DNA of 64,000 nucleotides from Oricola sp. (GTDB lineage: Bacteria; Pseudomonadota; Alphaproteobacteria; Rhizobiales; Rhizobiaceae): NCBI RefSeq assembly GCF_022763245.1, contig NZ_JALEGV010000040.1, positions 496,001 to 560,000 of the forward strand. Reading direction: 5' to 3'. The notes below the pieces were generated by a model, which searched no databases, was not told where the DNA came from, and saw nothing but the letters and a program-made list of their open reading frames with translations. Shown one piece after another: positions 27,263 through 36,134 of the stretch. Position 1 is the stretch's first letter. Each line of letters opens with the position of its first letter. A program made the translations under genes and the position numbers.

Positions 27263-28488
27263 GCACAGACGCATCCGATCACCGTCCCGTCCCGCCGCAG
27301 GAAGACGCCTGGACCGGGCCACGCCCGGCGCTGCTGACGCTCATTCTCGTCGCCGCGGTGAGCCCGATGTCGATCAATCTGTTCGTGCCGTCGATGCCCA
27401 GCATCGCCGCCGACCTGAACACGAACTACGCTACGGTCCAGCTCGGCCTGTCGCTCTACCTGATCATGACGGCCGTGCTGCAGCTGCTGATCGGGCCGCT
27501 GTCGGATCTCTACGGCCGCAGACCCGTCATCTGCGGCGGCATGGTGCTGTTCCTGATCGGCACCGCCATGTGCATCCTGGCCGAGACCACGCAGATGTTC
27601 CTCGCCGGGCGCGTCGTCCAGGCCGCAAGCGCCAGCGGCATGGTCCTGTCGCGCGCCGTCGTGCGCGACGTCTATCCGCGCGAAAAGGCGGCCAGCGCGA
27701 TGGGCTACATGGTGATGGGCATGGCGATCGCCCCGATGATCGCGCCGGCCGTCGGCGGGCAGCTCGACGTCTGGTTCGGATGGCGCGCGCCCTTCTACGC
27801 GCTCGGCGCGTTCGGCGCGGCCGCGTTGATCGCCGCGCTCATCTCGCTGCCCGAGACCAACCGCTATCGCGGCATCGCGATCCGCAGCCAGATCAGGAAC
27901 TATCGCGCGCTCGCGAAGCTGCCGGCCTTCTGGCTCTATGCTGCACTGTCCGGCCTCACTTCCGCGGGTTTCTTCGGCTATGTCGGCGGGGGACCGGCCG
28001 TCGCCACCGAGTATCTCGACCTGCTGCCGTCTGCCTACGGGCTCTATTTCGGCTCCTGCGCGCTCGGCTATTCGCTCGGCAACTTCCTGACCGGCCGCAT
28101 CGCGGAGCGGCGCGGGCTTGAGCGCATGATGGTGGACGGCGTTCTCATCTCGCTGCTCGGCCCGGCGCTGGTCGTCGTGTTCTTCACCGTCGGCTTCGAG
28201 CATCCGATCGCCTTCTTCGGCCCGCTCAGCCTCGTCGGCTTCGGCAACGGCATGACATTGCCCAACGCGATGACGGCGGCGATCAGCCTCAAGCCCGACT
28301 CGGCCGGCGCGGCCTCCGGTCTCCTCGGCGCGACCCAGATCGGCACCGGCGCCATCGCCTCCATCGTCGCGGCGATCATCGTCGGCCAGAACCCCCACCC
28401 CATTCCGCTCAGCCTCTTCCTCGGGGGCTGCCTGCTCGCCGGCCTCGTCGCGGCGAAAGCCGCCATCCGGGTCGGCGAGAAGCCCTGA
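27259..28488 (+). CDS. Bcr/CflA-family drug-type MFS exporter
   Basis: A 409-residue 12-helix MFS protein. The motif GPLSDLYGRRPVICGG between helices 2 and 3 and RVVQAASASGMVLSRAVVRD in helix 4 place it in the Bcr/CflA (DHA1) group, whose members export bicyclomycin, chloramphenicol and other compounds. It is coupled to the EamA gene upstream. Being next to mobA is probably incidental. Confidence 0.9.
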   Translation: MSTDASDHRPVPPQEDAWTGPRPALLTLILVAAVSPMSINLFVPSMPSIAADLNTNYATVQLGLSLYLIMTAVLQLLIGPLSDLYGRRPVICGGMVLFLIGTAMCILAETTQMFLAGRVVQAASASGMVLSRAVVRDVYPREKAASAMGYMVMGMAIAPMIAPAVGGQLDVWFGWRAPFYALGAFGAAALIAALISLPETNRYRGIAIRSQIRNYRALAKLPAFWLYAALSGLTSAGFFGYVGGGPAVATEYLDLLPSAYGLYFGSCALGYSLGNFLTGRIAERRGLERMMVDGVLISLLGPALVVVFFTVGFEHPIAFFGPLSLVGFGNGMTLPNAMTAAISLKPDSAGAASGLLGATQIGTGAIASIVAAIIVGQNPHPIPLSLFLGGCLLAGLVAAKAAIRVGEKP

Positions 28489-28535
28489 CCAACCGCCTCG
28501 TTGCGGGCGCAAGGAGAAGAACGCATAGTCCGACC

Positions 28536-29168
28536 ATGACTGACAGCGCTTTTCACAATGTCGCCGGTGTCGTTCTCGCGGGCGGCCTGTCGCGTCGCAT
28601 GGACGGGCGCGACAAGGCGTTGATCCCGCTTGGCGGCAGGCCGATGATCGCCCATGTTCTGGAACGCCTCGCGCCGCAGGTCGACGCGATCGCGATCAAC
28701 GCCAACGGCGACCCGGCGCGCTTCGCGACCTTCGGCGTGCCGGTTCTCGCCGACACGATACCAGGCCATGCCGGGCCGCTCGCCGGCATCCTGACGGCGA
28801 TGCGGTGGGCGCGGGAGAGCCGCCACGCGACCCATGTCGTGACCGCCGCGGCCGACACGCCGTTCTTCCCGCCCGATCTCGTCTCGCGCCTTCGCGCAAC
28901 GTCCGCGGATCAAGGCACAATCGTCATGGCGCGCTCGCCGACCGGCTCCCATCCGGTTTTCGCGTTGTGGCCGGTGGCTTTGGCGGACGATCTTGAGACA
29001 TGGATTCAGGTTTCCGACACGCTGAAGGTCACCGCATGGGCGGGGCGTCACGCGTCAATCGCATGCGATTTCACCCTGCGCGACGACGGATACGACCCCT
29101 TTTTCAACGTCAACACCCAACGTGATCTGGACGAGGCGGAGGCGATGCTGCAAATGGCGAAGGCATGA
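28536..29168 (+). CDS. mobA: Molybdenum cofactor guanylyltransferase
   Basis: A 210-residue enzyme that adds GMP to molybdopterin, making the bis-MGD cofactor of DMSO-reductase-type enzymes. The nucleotide-binding loop VVLAGGLSRRMDGRDKALI and the metal-binding TAAADTPFF are diagnostic. ATG at 28536; the stop overlaps the mobB start by four bases. Confidence 0.94.
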   Translation: MTDSAFHNVAGVVLAGGLSRRMDGRDKALIPLGGRPMIAHVLERLAPQVDAIAINANGDPARFATFGVPVLADTIPGHAGPLAGILTAMRWARESRHATHVVTAAADTPFFPPDLVSRLRATSADQGTIVMARSPTGSHPVFALWPVALADDLETWIQVSDTLKVTAWAGRHASIACDFTLRDDGYDPFFNVNTQRDLDEAEAMLQMAKA

Positions 29169-29698
29169 CGGAGCCCCATCGCATCATCGGAATCGTCGGC
29201 TGGAAGAACTCCGGCAAGACCCGAATGGTCGCCGCCCTCGTGCGCGAACTGACAGCGCGCGGCCGGACCGTCTCGACCGTGAAGCACGCCCATCACTCAT
29301 TCGACATCGACCGGGAGGGCGCCGACAGCTGGCAGCACCGCCAGGCCGGCGCGCGCGAGGTGGCGGTCGTTTCCGCCCGGCGCTGGGCGCTCATGCACGA
29401 GAGCGCACCGGACGCGCCGGAGCCCCCGCTGTCCGCCATTCTCGACAGGCTCTCGCCCTGCGACATCGTCATCGTCGAGGGCTACAAGCGCGACCGCCAC
29501 GACAAGATCGAAGTCCGCCGCTCCGTGACCGCGGACACCGACAGGCTGGCGGAAAGCGACGACACGGTCGTCGCGATCGTGAGCGACGAACCGGACAGCG
29601 TGGGAGAGGCCCTTCCCGTGTTCGGGCACGACGCGATCGGCGAGATTGCCGATTTCGTCGAACGGCATGTTGGATTGGCGAAACCGGAGTTGTCCTGA
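29165..29698 (+). CDS. mobB: Molybdopterin-guanine dinucleotide biosynthesis adaptor
   Basis: A 177-residue GTP-binding partner of MobA. The P-loop GIVGWKNSGKTRMV is near the N-terminus, and VKHAHHSFDIDREGADSW is the characteristic MobB histidine/acid stretch. VEGYKRDRHDKIEV follows the strand that binds magnesium. Coupled to mobA upstream; the next gene starts two bases after its stop. Confidence 0.94.
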   Translation: MTEPHRIIGIVGWKNSGKTRMVAALVRELTARGRTVSTVKHAHHSFDIDREGADSWQHRQAGAREVAVVSARRWALMHESAPDAPEPPLSAILDRLSPCDIVIVEGYKRDRHDKIEVRRSVTADTDRLAESDDTVVAIVSDEPDSVGEALPVFGHDAIGEIADFVERHVGLAKPELS

Positions 29699-29699
29699 G

Positions 29700-30236
29700 A
29701 TGTCGCGTCGAGATTTCAATCCGAAAGACCGCTTCGCGGCCTATTCCCTGGGATCGGTCATCTCGCACTGGCTGAGCGCGATCATCGTCGTTGTGCTCTA
29801 TATCAATCATGCCGACGACCCCACTCCGGCGCATCTGGGCCTCGGCCTGATCGCCGCGCCCTTCCTGCTGCTGCGGGTGCAGAACCGGTTTCGGCGTGGC
29901 TATGCGCGCATGAGCGACCATTCCGCGATCTACAATTTCGCGACGCGCCTCGTCATGACCCTGATGCTGGTCTGCATCCTCGCTCTCGCGCTGAGCGGCA
30001 TCTTGCTGCCGGCCCTGACCGGCAATGCCTATGACATCTTCGGCTGGGTGCGTTTCACACTCCCCTTCCCGCCGTCGCGCACGCTCGGACCGTTCATGCA
30101 AACCGTGCACGCGATTGCCGGACACGCAGTCGTCATCCTTGCCGTGATCCATGTCTTCGACACCGTCGCGCAGCAGTTCTACGATCGCAGCACGATCCTC
30201 GTGCGCATGTTGCGGCCGGTGAAGGACGGCAAGTGA
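29700..30236 (+). CDS. Cytochrome b561-family protein
   Basis: A 178-residue four-helix membrane protein. Histidines placed to hold two b haems are seen in the first helix (SVISHWLSAII), and in the third and fourth (TVHAIAGHAVVILAVIHVFD). Such proteins pass electrons from quinol or superoxide to periplasmic partners. It begins two bases after mobB, so it shares that transcript, and a terminator follows. A partner enzyme, perhaps a molybdoenzyme, is not in the window. Confidence 0.85.
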   Translation: MSRRDFNPKDRFAAYSLGSVISHWLSAIIVVVLYINHADDPTPAHLGLGLIAAPFLLLRVQNRFRRGYARMSDHSAIYNFATRLVMTLMLVCILALALSGILLPALTGNAYDIFGWVRFTLPFPPSRTLGPFMQTVHAIAGHAVVILAVIHVFDTVAQQFYDRSTILVRMLRPVKDGK

Positions 30237-30250
30237 CAAACCGATTTGAG

Positions 30251-30272
30251 GGCCGGAATGCCGGGCCTTTTT
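30251..30272 (+). terminator. Terminator of the mobA-mobB-cytochrome unit
   Basis: Stem GGCC-GG / CC-G-GGCC with one bulge, loop AATG, followed by TTTTT, 15 bases after the cytochrome stop. Confidence 0.75.
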
Positions 30273-30395
30273 GAGGTTGCAATCCGCGCAAAAACAGTGG
30301 GAGTATCGCCCTTCGTGCCCCGCCGCTGCGGCCGGGCTCTCGAACGGGCGCGGTGACATGCCGCTCCGGAAACGTGACCTGAAGAGGAAAGACAC

Positions 30396-31175
30396 ATGCG
30401 TTTCACCAAAGGATTGATGGCTGCGGCCGCGACTCTGGCGCTTACACTGGGCGCCGCGCAGGCCCAGGACATGATGAAGATCAAGATCGGCACCGAAGGC
30501 GCCTATGCGCCCTTCAACAATCTGGAGGCTGACGGTTCGCTGGTCGGTTTCGACATCGACATCGCCAAGGCGCTCTGCGCTGAAATGAAGGCGGAGTGCG
30601 AGTTCGTCACCCAGGATTGGGACGGCATCATTCCGGCGCTTCTGGCCGGCAAGTTCGACGCCATCATCGCTTCGATGTCCATCACCGAAGAGCGCAAGGA
30701 AAAGGTCGACTTCACCAACAAATACTACAACACGCCGCCGGCCATCGCCGTACCGAAGGACAGCGACATCACCGACGGAACGGATGCCGGGCTCGACGGC
30801 AAGCTGATCGGCGCACAGTCCTCGACCACCCACTCCAACTACGCCGAGGAAAAATTCCCCTCCGCCGAACTCAAGCTCTACCCGACGCCGGACGAGTACA
30901 AGCTCGACATCGCCAACGGTCGCATCGACGCCGTGATCGACGATGTGATCGTGCTGTCTGAGTGGCTGAAATCCGACGACGGCGCCTGCTGCAAGCTGCT
31001 CACCAGCCTGCCGACCGATCCGGTCATCAATGGCGAAGGCGCCGGCATCGCGTTGCGCAAGGGCGAAGACGAGCTGCGCGAGGCGTTCAACGCCGCCATC
31101 GACGCGATCCGCGCCAACGGCACCTACAAGGAAATCAACGACAAGTATTTCGACGTCGACGTCTACGGCGAATGA
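30396..31175 (+). CDS. Polar amino-acid ABC transporter, periplasmic binding protein
   Basis: A 259-residue family 3 solute-binding protein. The signal peptide is RFTKGLMAAAATLALTLGAA, cut at AQA-QD. The domain has the usual EGAYAPFNN start and GFDIDIAKALCAEM, as in lysine/arginine/ornithine binding proteins. Four cysteines are present (ALCAEMKAEC and GACCKLL), which may form disulfides; this is more than usual for such proteins. GAAGAGGAAA precedes the ATG. Two permease genes follow, but no ATPase. Confidence 0.93.
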   Translation: MRFTKGLMAAAATLALTLGAAQAQDMMKIKIGTEGAYAPFNNLEADGSLVGFDIDIAKALCAEMKAECEFVTQDWDGIIPALLAGKFDAIIASMSITEERKEKVDFTNKYYNTPPAIAVPKDSDITDGTDAGLDGKLIGAQSSTTHSNYAEEKFPSAELKLYPTPDEYKLDIANGRIDAVIDDVIVLSEWLKSDDGACCKLLTSLPTDPVINGEGAGIALRKGEDELREAFNAAIDAIRANGTYKEINDKYFDVDVYGE

Positions 31176-31265
31176 CCGTCAAATGATCGAGCCGGGCGGC
31201 GCGTGCCGCCGTCCGGCGCGGCCGCTGTACCGAGAGACACGGTGGCAAGAGGGTGATCGGGGTGC

Positions 31266-31979
31266 ATGGGTGAATATCTGACGCTGCTCAGTTTCGGCGA
31301 TCTCGGCTGGAGCGACGAGATCGCGTGGGGCGTCCTGATCACGGTTTCGCTGGCGCTGGCGACACTTCCCGTCGGCCTGTTCATCGGCTTCATGATCGCG
31401 CTTTCCAAGCAGAGCGAGGAGTGGACGCTCCGGATAGCGGCGGACATCTACACCACCATCTTTCGCGGCCTTCCGGAGCTCCTGACCCTTTTCCTCGTCT
31501 ATTTCGGCCTTCAGATCGGCATCCAGCAGCTCCTGAAGGCGATCGGCATCGACGGCTCCATCGAGATCAACACGTTTTTTGCCGGCGTGATCGCGCTGGC
31601 CCTGGTGTTCTCGTCCTATGCGAGCGAGGTCTTCCTTTCGGCCTTTCGCGCCATCCCCGCCGGGCAATACGAAGGCGGCTACGCGCTCGGACTGCGCCAC
31701 AGGCTGGTCATGCGCATGATCGTCCTGCCGCAACTGATCCGCATCGCCCTGCCCGGCCTGGCCAATCTCTGGATGATCCTCCTGAAGGATACCGCGCTCG
31801 TCTCCGCCATCGGGCTGACCGACATCTTGCGCCAGACCGGCGTCGCAGCGCGCGTGTCGAAAGAAGCGTTCCTGTTCTTCGGCATCGCCTTCCTGCTCTA
31901 TTTCGTCCTGGCGCTCATGTCCTCGGTCGTCATCAACCGCATAGAGGCGCAGGCCAAACGCGGGGAGCAGGCCCGATGA
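31266..31979 (+). CDS. Polar amino-acid ABC transporter permease (HisQ type)
   Basis: A 237-residue inner-membrane permease with about five helices. The EAA loop that docks to the ATPase appears as QYEGGYALGLRHRLVMRMIVLPQ. Its stop overlaps the start of the second permease (ATGA). Together with the binding protein it would import a basic or polar amino acid. Confidence 0.93.
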   Translation: MGEYLTLLSFGDLGWSDEIAWGVLITVSLALATLPVGLFIGFMIALSKQSEEWTLRIAADIYTTIFRGLPELLTLFLVYFGLQIGIQQLLKAIGIDGSIEINTFFAGVIALALVFSSYASEVFLSAFRAIPAGQYEGGYALGLRHRLVMRMIVLPQLIRIALPGLANLWMILLKDTALVSAIGLTDILRQTGVAARVSKEAFLFFGIAFLLYFVLALMSSVVINRIEAQAKRGEQAR

Positions 31980-32812
31980 GCGCGGCGACCAACGACACGC
32001 TCATTCCCCCGCAGCCCGCCCCCGCGCCGGGACCGAAACCCTGGACGGCCGAGCGGATCGCGGGAATAGCGCTGATGCTGTTCTGGATCGGCGCCGGAAT
32101 CGCCCTCGTTGCCTATCTCTATGCCCAATGGGACGTCGACAAGGTCGAGCGTTACGGCCCGAAATTCCTGTCCGGCCTCTGGACCACGATCCGCCTCGTT
32201 TCCATCTCGGTCGCCATCGGCGCGGTTCTGTCGCTTCCGGTCGCGTTTGCCCGCATGTCGAAGAACCCGGTCATCAGCCGGCTGGCATTCGCCTATGTCT
32301 ACCTCTTTCGCGGCACGCCCCTGATCGCGCAGCTCTTCCTGATCTATTACGGACTTGGCTCGTTTCGCCCGCAATTGCAGGCCATCGGTCTCTGGGTGTT
32401 CTTCCGGGACGCCTGGAATTGCGCCCTTTTCGCCTTCGCGCTGAACACGGCCGCCTATCAGGCCGAGATCCTGCGCGGCGCGATCGACAGCGTCTCGCGC
32501 GGCCAGTGGGAGGGCGCCTACGCGCTCGGTCTCACCCGGATCCAGGCGTTCTGGAAGATCATCCTGCCGCAGGCTCTGATCGTTGCGTTGCGGCCCTATG
32601 GCAACGAGATCATCCTGATGCTGAAGGGTTCGGCCATCGTCGCTCTCGTCACCGTGTTCGACCTGATGGGCGAGACGCGCCGCGCATTCTCGCGCACCTA
32701 TGATTTCCAGATGTATATCTGGGCGGCGGTCTTCTATTTCATCATCGTCGAAACGCTGCGCAATGTCTGGAACCTGTTCGAGGCGCGGCTGACACGGCAT
32801 CTGAAGCGCTGA
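31976..32812 (+). CDS. Polar amino-acid ABC transporter permease (HisM type)
   Basis: A 278-residue permease with a proline-rich cytosolic N-terminus, about five helices, and an EAA loop reading QWEGAYALGLTRIQAFWKIILPQ. It overlaps the HisQ-type gene upstream. The next gene, 88 bp on, is a dehydrogenase, so no ATP-binding subunit is encoded here. One must be supplied from elsewhere in the genome. Confidence 0.93.
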   Translation: MSAATNDTLIPPQPAPAPGPKPWTAERIAGIALMLFWIGAGIALVAYLYAQWDVDKVERYGPKFLSGLWTTIRLVSISVAIGAVLSLPVAFARMSKNPVISRLAFAYVYLFRGTPLIAQLFLIYYGLGSFRPQLQAIGLWVFFRDAWNCALFAFALNTAAYQAEILRGAIDSVSRGQWEGAYALGLTRIQAFWKIILPQALIVALRPYGNEIILMLKGSAIVALVTVFDLMGETRRAFSRTYDFQMYIWAAVFYFIIVETLRNVWNLFEARLTRHLKR

Positions 32813-32900
32813 CAGCGCCTCCCCGCGGGGAGAATTCGTCCTTTCGCGCGGTGTCCGCGATGGGCTATGTCACGGATGACGAAAAACGGGAGTTTCACGG

Positions 32901-33785
32901 ATGGCGAAGACGGCGTTCATCGGCCTTGGCGTAATGGGCTATCACATGGCCGGTCACCTCGCGACCAAGGGCGGCCACGACGTCACGGTCTACAACCGCA
33001 CCCGCGAGAAGGCGGAGAAATGGGTCGGCGAATTCGGCGGGGCGCTTGCGGAAACACCCAGAGAGGCTGCCGAGGGCGCGGATTTCGTGTTCTCCTGCGT
33101 CGGCAATGACGACGACCTGCGCTCGGTGACCATCGGCGAGAACGGCGCGTTTGCCGGCATGAAGCCGGGCGCGATCTTCGTCGACAACACCACCGCTTCC
33201 GCCGATGTGGCGCGCGAACTGCGCGCGGCCGCCGACAAGGGCGGCTTCGGCTTCATCGACGCGCCGGTTTCCGGCGGCGAGGCCGGCGCGGTGAATGGGG
33301 TGCTGACCGTGATGTGTGGTGGCGATGTCGAACAATTCGAGAAGGCCAGGCCGGTGATCGAGTGCTTTGCGCGCATGGTCGGGCTGATGGGGCCGACGGG
33401 GGCCGGGCAGTTGACCAAGATGGTCAACCAGATCTGCATCGCCGGGCTCGTGCAGGGACTGTCGGAGGGCATCAATTTCGGGCTCAAGGCCGGGCTGGAC
33501 ATGCAGAAGGTCATCGACGTGATCTCGAAGGGCGCCGCCGGCTCCTGGCAGATGGAGAACCGTCACAAGACCATGATCGACGGCAAATACGAGCACGGCT
33601 TCGCCGTCGACTGGATGCGCAAGGACCTCGCCATCGTGCTGTCGGAAGCCGACAACAACGGCGCCAGCCTGCCCGTGACCGCGCTGGTCGACCAGTTCTA
33701 CAAGGACGTCCAGGCGATGGGCGGACGGCGCTGGGACACCTCGTCGCTGCTGGCCCGCTTGCAGAAGAACGATGCCATCGACTGA
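32901..33785 (+). CDS. Beta-hydroxyacid dehydrogenase, 3-hydroxyisobutyrate dehydrogenase family
   Basis: A 294-residue NAD(P)-dependent enzyme. The dinucleotide fold opens with FIGLGVMGYHMAGHLA and VTVYNRT. The substrate loop is FIDAPVSGGEAGAVNG, and the catalytic lysine lies in GAGQLTKMVNQ. The family oxidises 3-hydroxyisobutyrate, tartronate semialdehyde or similar acids; which one cannot be told. The next gene starts inside its last codons (14-base overlap), so they are coupled. Confidence 0.9.
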   Translation: MAKTAFIGLGVMGYHMAGHLATKGGHDVTVYNRTREKAEKWVGEFGGALAETPREAAEGADFVFSCVGNDDDLRSVTIGENGAFAGMKPGAIFVDNTTASADVARELRAAADKGGFGFIDAPVSGGEAGAVNGVLTVMCGGDVEQFEKARPVIECFARMVGLMGPTGAGQLTKMVNQICIAGLVQGLSEGINFGLKAGLDMQKVIDVISKGAAGSWQMENRHKTMIDGKYEHGFAVDWMRKDLAIVLSEADNNGASLPVTALVDQFYKDVQAMGGRRWDTSSLLARLQKNDAID

Positions 33786-34494
33786 CCCGTCGCCCGACTG
33801 GTCGGCCGAAGACGCGATCGCCCATCTGAAGTCGCTGGCATCGCGACACAATGTCGAAGGCATGGGCCGCTACGGGATCGAGACGTCCCACGCCCTCGGC
33901 GTTTCGAACGCGGTGCTGCGCCCGCTGGCGCGCAAGCTGAAACGCAATCACGACCGCGCCCGCGACTTGTGGGCGTCGGGCATTCGCGAGGCCCGCATAC
34001 TCGCGCTGTTTTCGGAAGAGCCCAAGAAGGTGACGGCGGACCAGGCCCGCGCCATGGCCGACGACTTCAATTCCTGGGAGATCGTCGATCATTCCGCCGA
34101 CCTCTTTTGCGACGCCGGGCTCGCCAACACCCTGATCCCGGAATTCGCAGGCGACGAACGAGAGTTCGTGCGCCGCGCGGCCTTCGCCACGATGGCGTGG
34201 GGTTCGGTGCACCTGAAGACATGGCCCGACGGTGACATCGTCGCCTGGCTCGCCCTGATCGAACGCCACGCGACGGACCCGCGCAACTACGTCAAGAAGG
34301 CAGTCAACTGGGCGCTCCGCCAGATCGGCAAACGGTCGGCGGCGTGCCATGTTCCGGCGCTCGAACTTGCGGAAAAACTGGCAGAAAGCGACGACAGGAC
34401 GGCGCGCTGGATCGGCCGCGACGCCGTAAAGGAACTTACCTCCGAAAAGACACGCGCACGCCTTGCCAAGCGCGAAGGCGGCAGGCAATCTTGA
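33772..34494 (+). CDS. DNA alkylation repair (AlkD-like) protein
   Basis: A 240-residue all-helical HEAT-repeat protein of the AlkC/AlkD DNA glycosylase family, which removes alkylated purines. Recognisable pieces are RYGIETSHALGVSNAVLRPLA, the WEIVDHSADLF segment with tryptophan and aspartate near the DNA groove, and NYVKKAVNWALRQIGKR. Its start overlaps the dehydrogenase gene upstream. Glycosylase activity is inferred from family only. Confidence 0.87.
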   Translation: MPSTDPSPDWSAEDAIAHLKSLASRHNVEGMGRYGIETSHALGVSNAVLRPLARKLKRNHDRARDLWASGIREARILALFSEEPKKVTADQARAMADDFNSWEIVDHSADLFCDAGLANTLIPEFAGDEREFVRRAAFATMAWGSVHLKTWPDGDIVAWLALIERHATDPRNYVKKAVNWALRQIGKRSAACHVPALELAEKLAESDDRTARWIGRDAVKELTSEKTRARLAKREGGRQS

Positions 34495-34519
34495 ACCCTC
34501 TCAGCAGAGGTCGGCATCC

Positions 34520-34990
34520 ATGGCTCTCAATCGGCACCGTTTCACGATCGCGGCGACGCTGCTCTTTTGCGGCCTATCCGGAGCGAATGCCGCCACGATC
34601 ACCTGGGACGATCTGAAGGCGCCGCCGCAATCATCGGAGAGCGTGGAAATCGCCGGCTTCCTGCTGCCGATCGATTACGAGGGAGACTACGTCTACCAGT
34701 TCATGCTGCTGCCCTGGGCCGGCGCTTGCAGCCACACGCCGCCGCCGCCGTCGAACCAGGTCGTGCTGGTGACACCGGAAGAACCGATCCGCATCGAACG
34801 CACCTACGAGCCCGTGTCCGTCCGGGGCGAATTGAAGGTCAGCCCCGACGTTTCGCAGCTCTTCGTTCTGGACGGCGTCTCGTGGATCGAATCCGACTAC
34901 CGGATCAGGCATGCCCGGGTCGAGCCGGCGGACATTCCGACGACGGCGCCGCCACCCGCCAAGACGCCGTGGACATTTCTCAAGAAATGA
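34520..34990 (+). CDS. DUF3299 exported protein
   Basis: A 156-residue protein with a signal peptide ending in SGANA and a DUF3299 domain. The domain shows EIAGFLLPIDYEGDYVYQFMLLPWAGACSHTPPPPSNQVV, described here as positions about 40-80 with a conserved Cys-His pair. The Cys-His pair could bind a metal. The ATG at 34520 follows CAGAGG. The family is periplasmic and of unknown function. A strong hairpin follows the stop. Confidence 0.82.
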   Translation: MALNRHRFTIAATLLFCGLSGANAATITWDDLKAPPQSSESVEIAGFLLPIDYEGDYVYQFMLLPWAGACSHTPPPPSNQVVLVTPEEPIRIERTYEPVSVRGELKVSPDVSQLFVLDGVSWIESDYRIRHARVEPADIPTTAPPPAKTPWTFLKK

Positions 34991-34994
34991 AAAG

Positions 34995-35025
34995 ACCGCG
35001 CGGCCGGAAATCGCGGCCACGCGGT
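34995..35025. terminator. Bidirectional terminator
   Basis: An 11-bp stem with one mismatch (ACCGCGCGGCC / GGCCACGCGGT) and a 9-base loop. An A-run precedes it and a T-rich stretch follows, between convergent genes ending at 34990 and 35048. Confidence 0.75.
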
Positions 35026-35047
35026 TGGTTTGAGCGCTGACGCGACC

Positions 35048-35521
35048 TTATTCGGTCGCTTCCTCGATGATCTCGGTCAGCAAGGCGTTGACCTGATCGC
35101 GTGCCCCGCCCTCGGGCAACTGACGGAAACCGACCGTGACCGTGCCGGCCATGCTGGCGTCTTCATAGACGAAGACGACATAGGGGCAGTAGGCGATGTC
35201 GCCGATATCGGCTTCCATGACGCTGCGCGAGACGACGGCCGAGCAGAACGTGAAGAACTCCGCGTCCTTGTAGAGTTCCTTGGTCGCCCCGACATCACCG
35301 GCCGTGCGCTTCAGCATGTCGCCGATGAAGCCGTGATAGTCGATCGTGTAGCCACGGTTGATGATGCCGTCCTGCACGAACTGCGCGACATCGGCGAAGG
35401 CAGCCTCGGACGTGCGCGTCACCACATCGTCGCCGGCAGCGTGCGCCGCTCCGCCGGTGAGAGTGGCGGCTGCGGCCAGCGTCAATGCGGCGCCCATGGA
35501 TGTGATTGATCCGAATTTCAT
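35048..35521 (-). CDS. DUF302 exported protein
   Basis: A 157-residue protein with signal peptide (FGSITSMGAALTLAAAATLT, cut near AHA-AG) and a DUF302-like alpha/beta domain. Features are FVQDGIINRGYTIDYHGFIGDML, EFFTFCSAVVSRSVMEADIG and YCPYVVFVYED. The two cysteines could be redox-active. The ATG at 35521 has a strong AGGAGGA site. Function unknown. It has its own promoter in the 70-bp gap after the Lrp gene or is read through from it. Confidence 0.83.
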   Translation of the reverse strand: MKFGSITSMGAALTLAAAATLTGGAAHAAGDDVVTRTSEAAFADVAQFVQDGIINRGYTIDYHGFIGDMLKRTAGDVGATKELYKDAEFFTFCSAVVSRSVMEADIGDIAYCPYVVFVYEDASMAGTVTVGFRQLPEGGARDQVNALLTEIIEEATE

Positions 35522-35591
35522 TTGCGCTTCCTCCTCTGGATACATCTTGAATGCCATATGTATCGGATGATCCGCATTGACGGAAGTCAAA

Positions 35592-36065
35592 TCACGCCTT
35601 GTCGAGCACCATGTAGTCCAGCGGCAATTCCGTCGTGTATTTGATCTGCTCCATCGCGAATGCCGAGGACACGTCGCGGATCTCGATCTTGGAGATCAGG
35701 CGCTGATAGAAGGCGTCATAGGCCTCGATATCGGGCACCACGACCCGCAGCAGATAGTCGATGTCGCCACTCATGCGGTAGAACTCGACCACCTCGGGAA
35801 ACTCCGAAACGACCTCCGAGAACCGCTTCAGCCATTCGATGGAGTGCGAATTGGTTCGGATGGAGACGAACACCGTCACCCGGGTGTTGACCTTCTTCGG
35901 ATCGAGCAGCGCCACACGCCGCGCGATGACGCCGTCTTCCTCCAGCTTTTGCACGCGCCGCCAGCATGGCGTCGTCGACAACCCCACCTTCTTTGCCAGA
36001 TCGGCGACGACGATCGTGGAATCCTCTTGCAGGATACGCAGAATGCGCCTGTCGAGCTTGTCCAT
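35592..36065 (-). CDS. Lrp/AsnC-family transcriptional regulator
   Basis: A 157-residue DNA-binding protein. The N-terminal winged helix-turn-helix is RRILRILQEDSTIVVADLAKKVGLSTTPCWRRVQKLEEDGVI (residues about 5-48). The RAM ligand-binding domain follows, with the FYRMSGDIDYLLRVVV core. Such proteins sense amino acids as octamers. Two copies of an ATATATG-containing element lie at its start codon and 46 bases upstream, so it probably represses itself. The target amino acid is not apparent. Confidence 0.92.
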   Translation of the reverse strand: MDKLDRRILRILQEDSTIVVADLAKKVGLSTTPCWRRVQKLEEDGVIARRVALLDPKKVNTRVTVFVSIRTNSHSIEWLKRFSEVVSEFPEVVEFYRMSGDIDYLLRVVVPDIEAYDAFYQRLISKIEIRDVSSAFAMEQIKYTTELPLDYMVLDKA

Positions 36066-36120
36066 ATATGCACCCTTTGGAATATTTTTGCGCGAATGCG
36101 CCTCGATCACGCATATATGC
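36063..36120. promoter_or_regulatory. Paired ATATATG elements, likely Lrp operator
   Basis: CATATATGCA at 36063-36072 overlaps the start codon and GCATATATGC at 36111-36120 is a perfect palindrome, with A/T-rich DNA between and beside them. Lrp-type proteins bind such spaced A/T-rich palindromes, so autoregulation is inferred. Confidence 0.5.
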
Positions 36121-36134
36121 AAAAAATAATTCTA

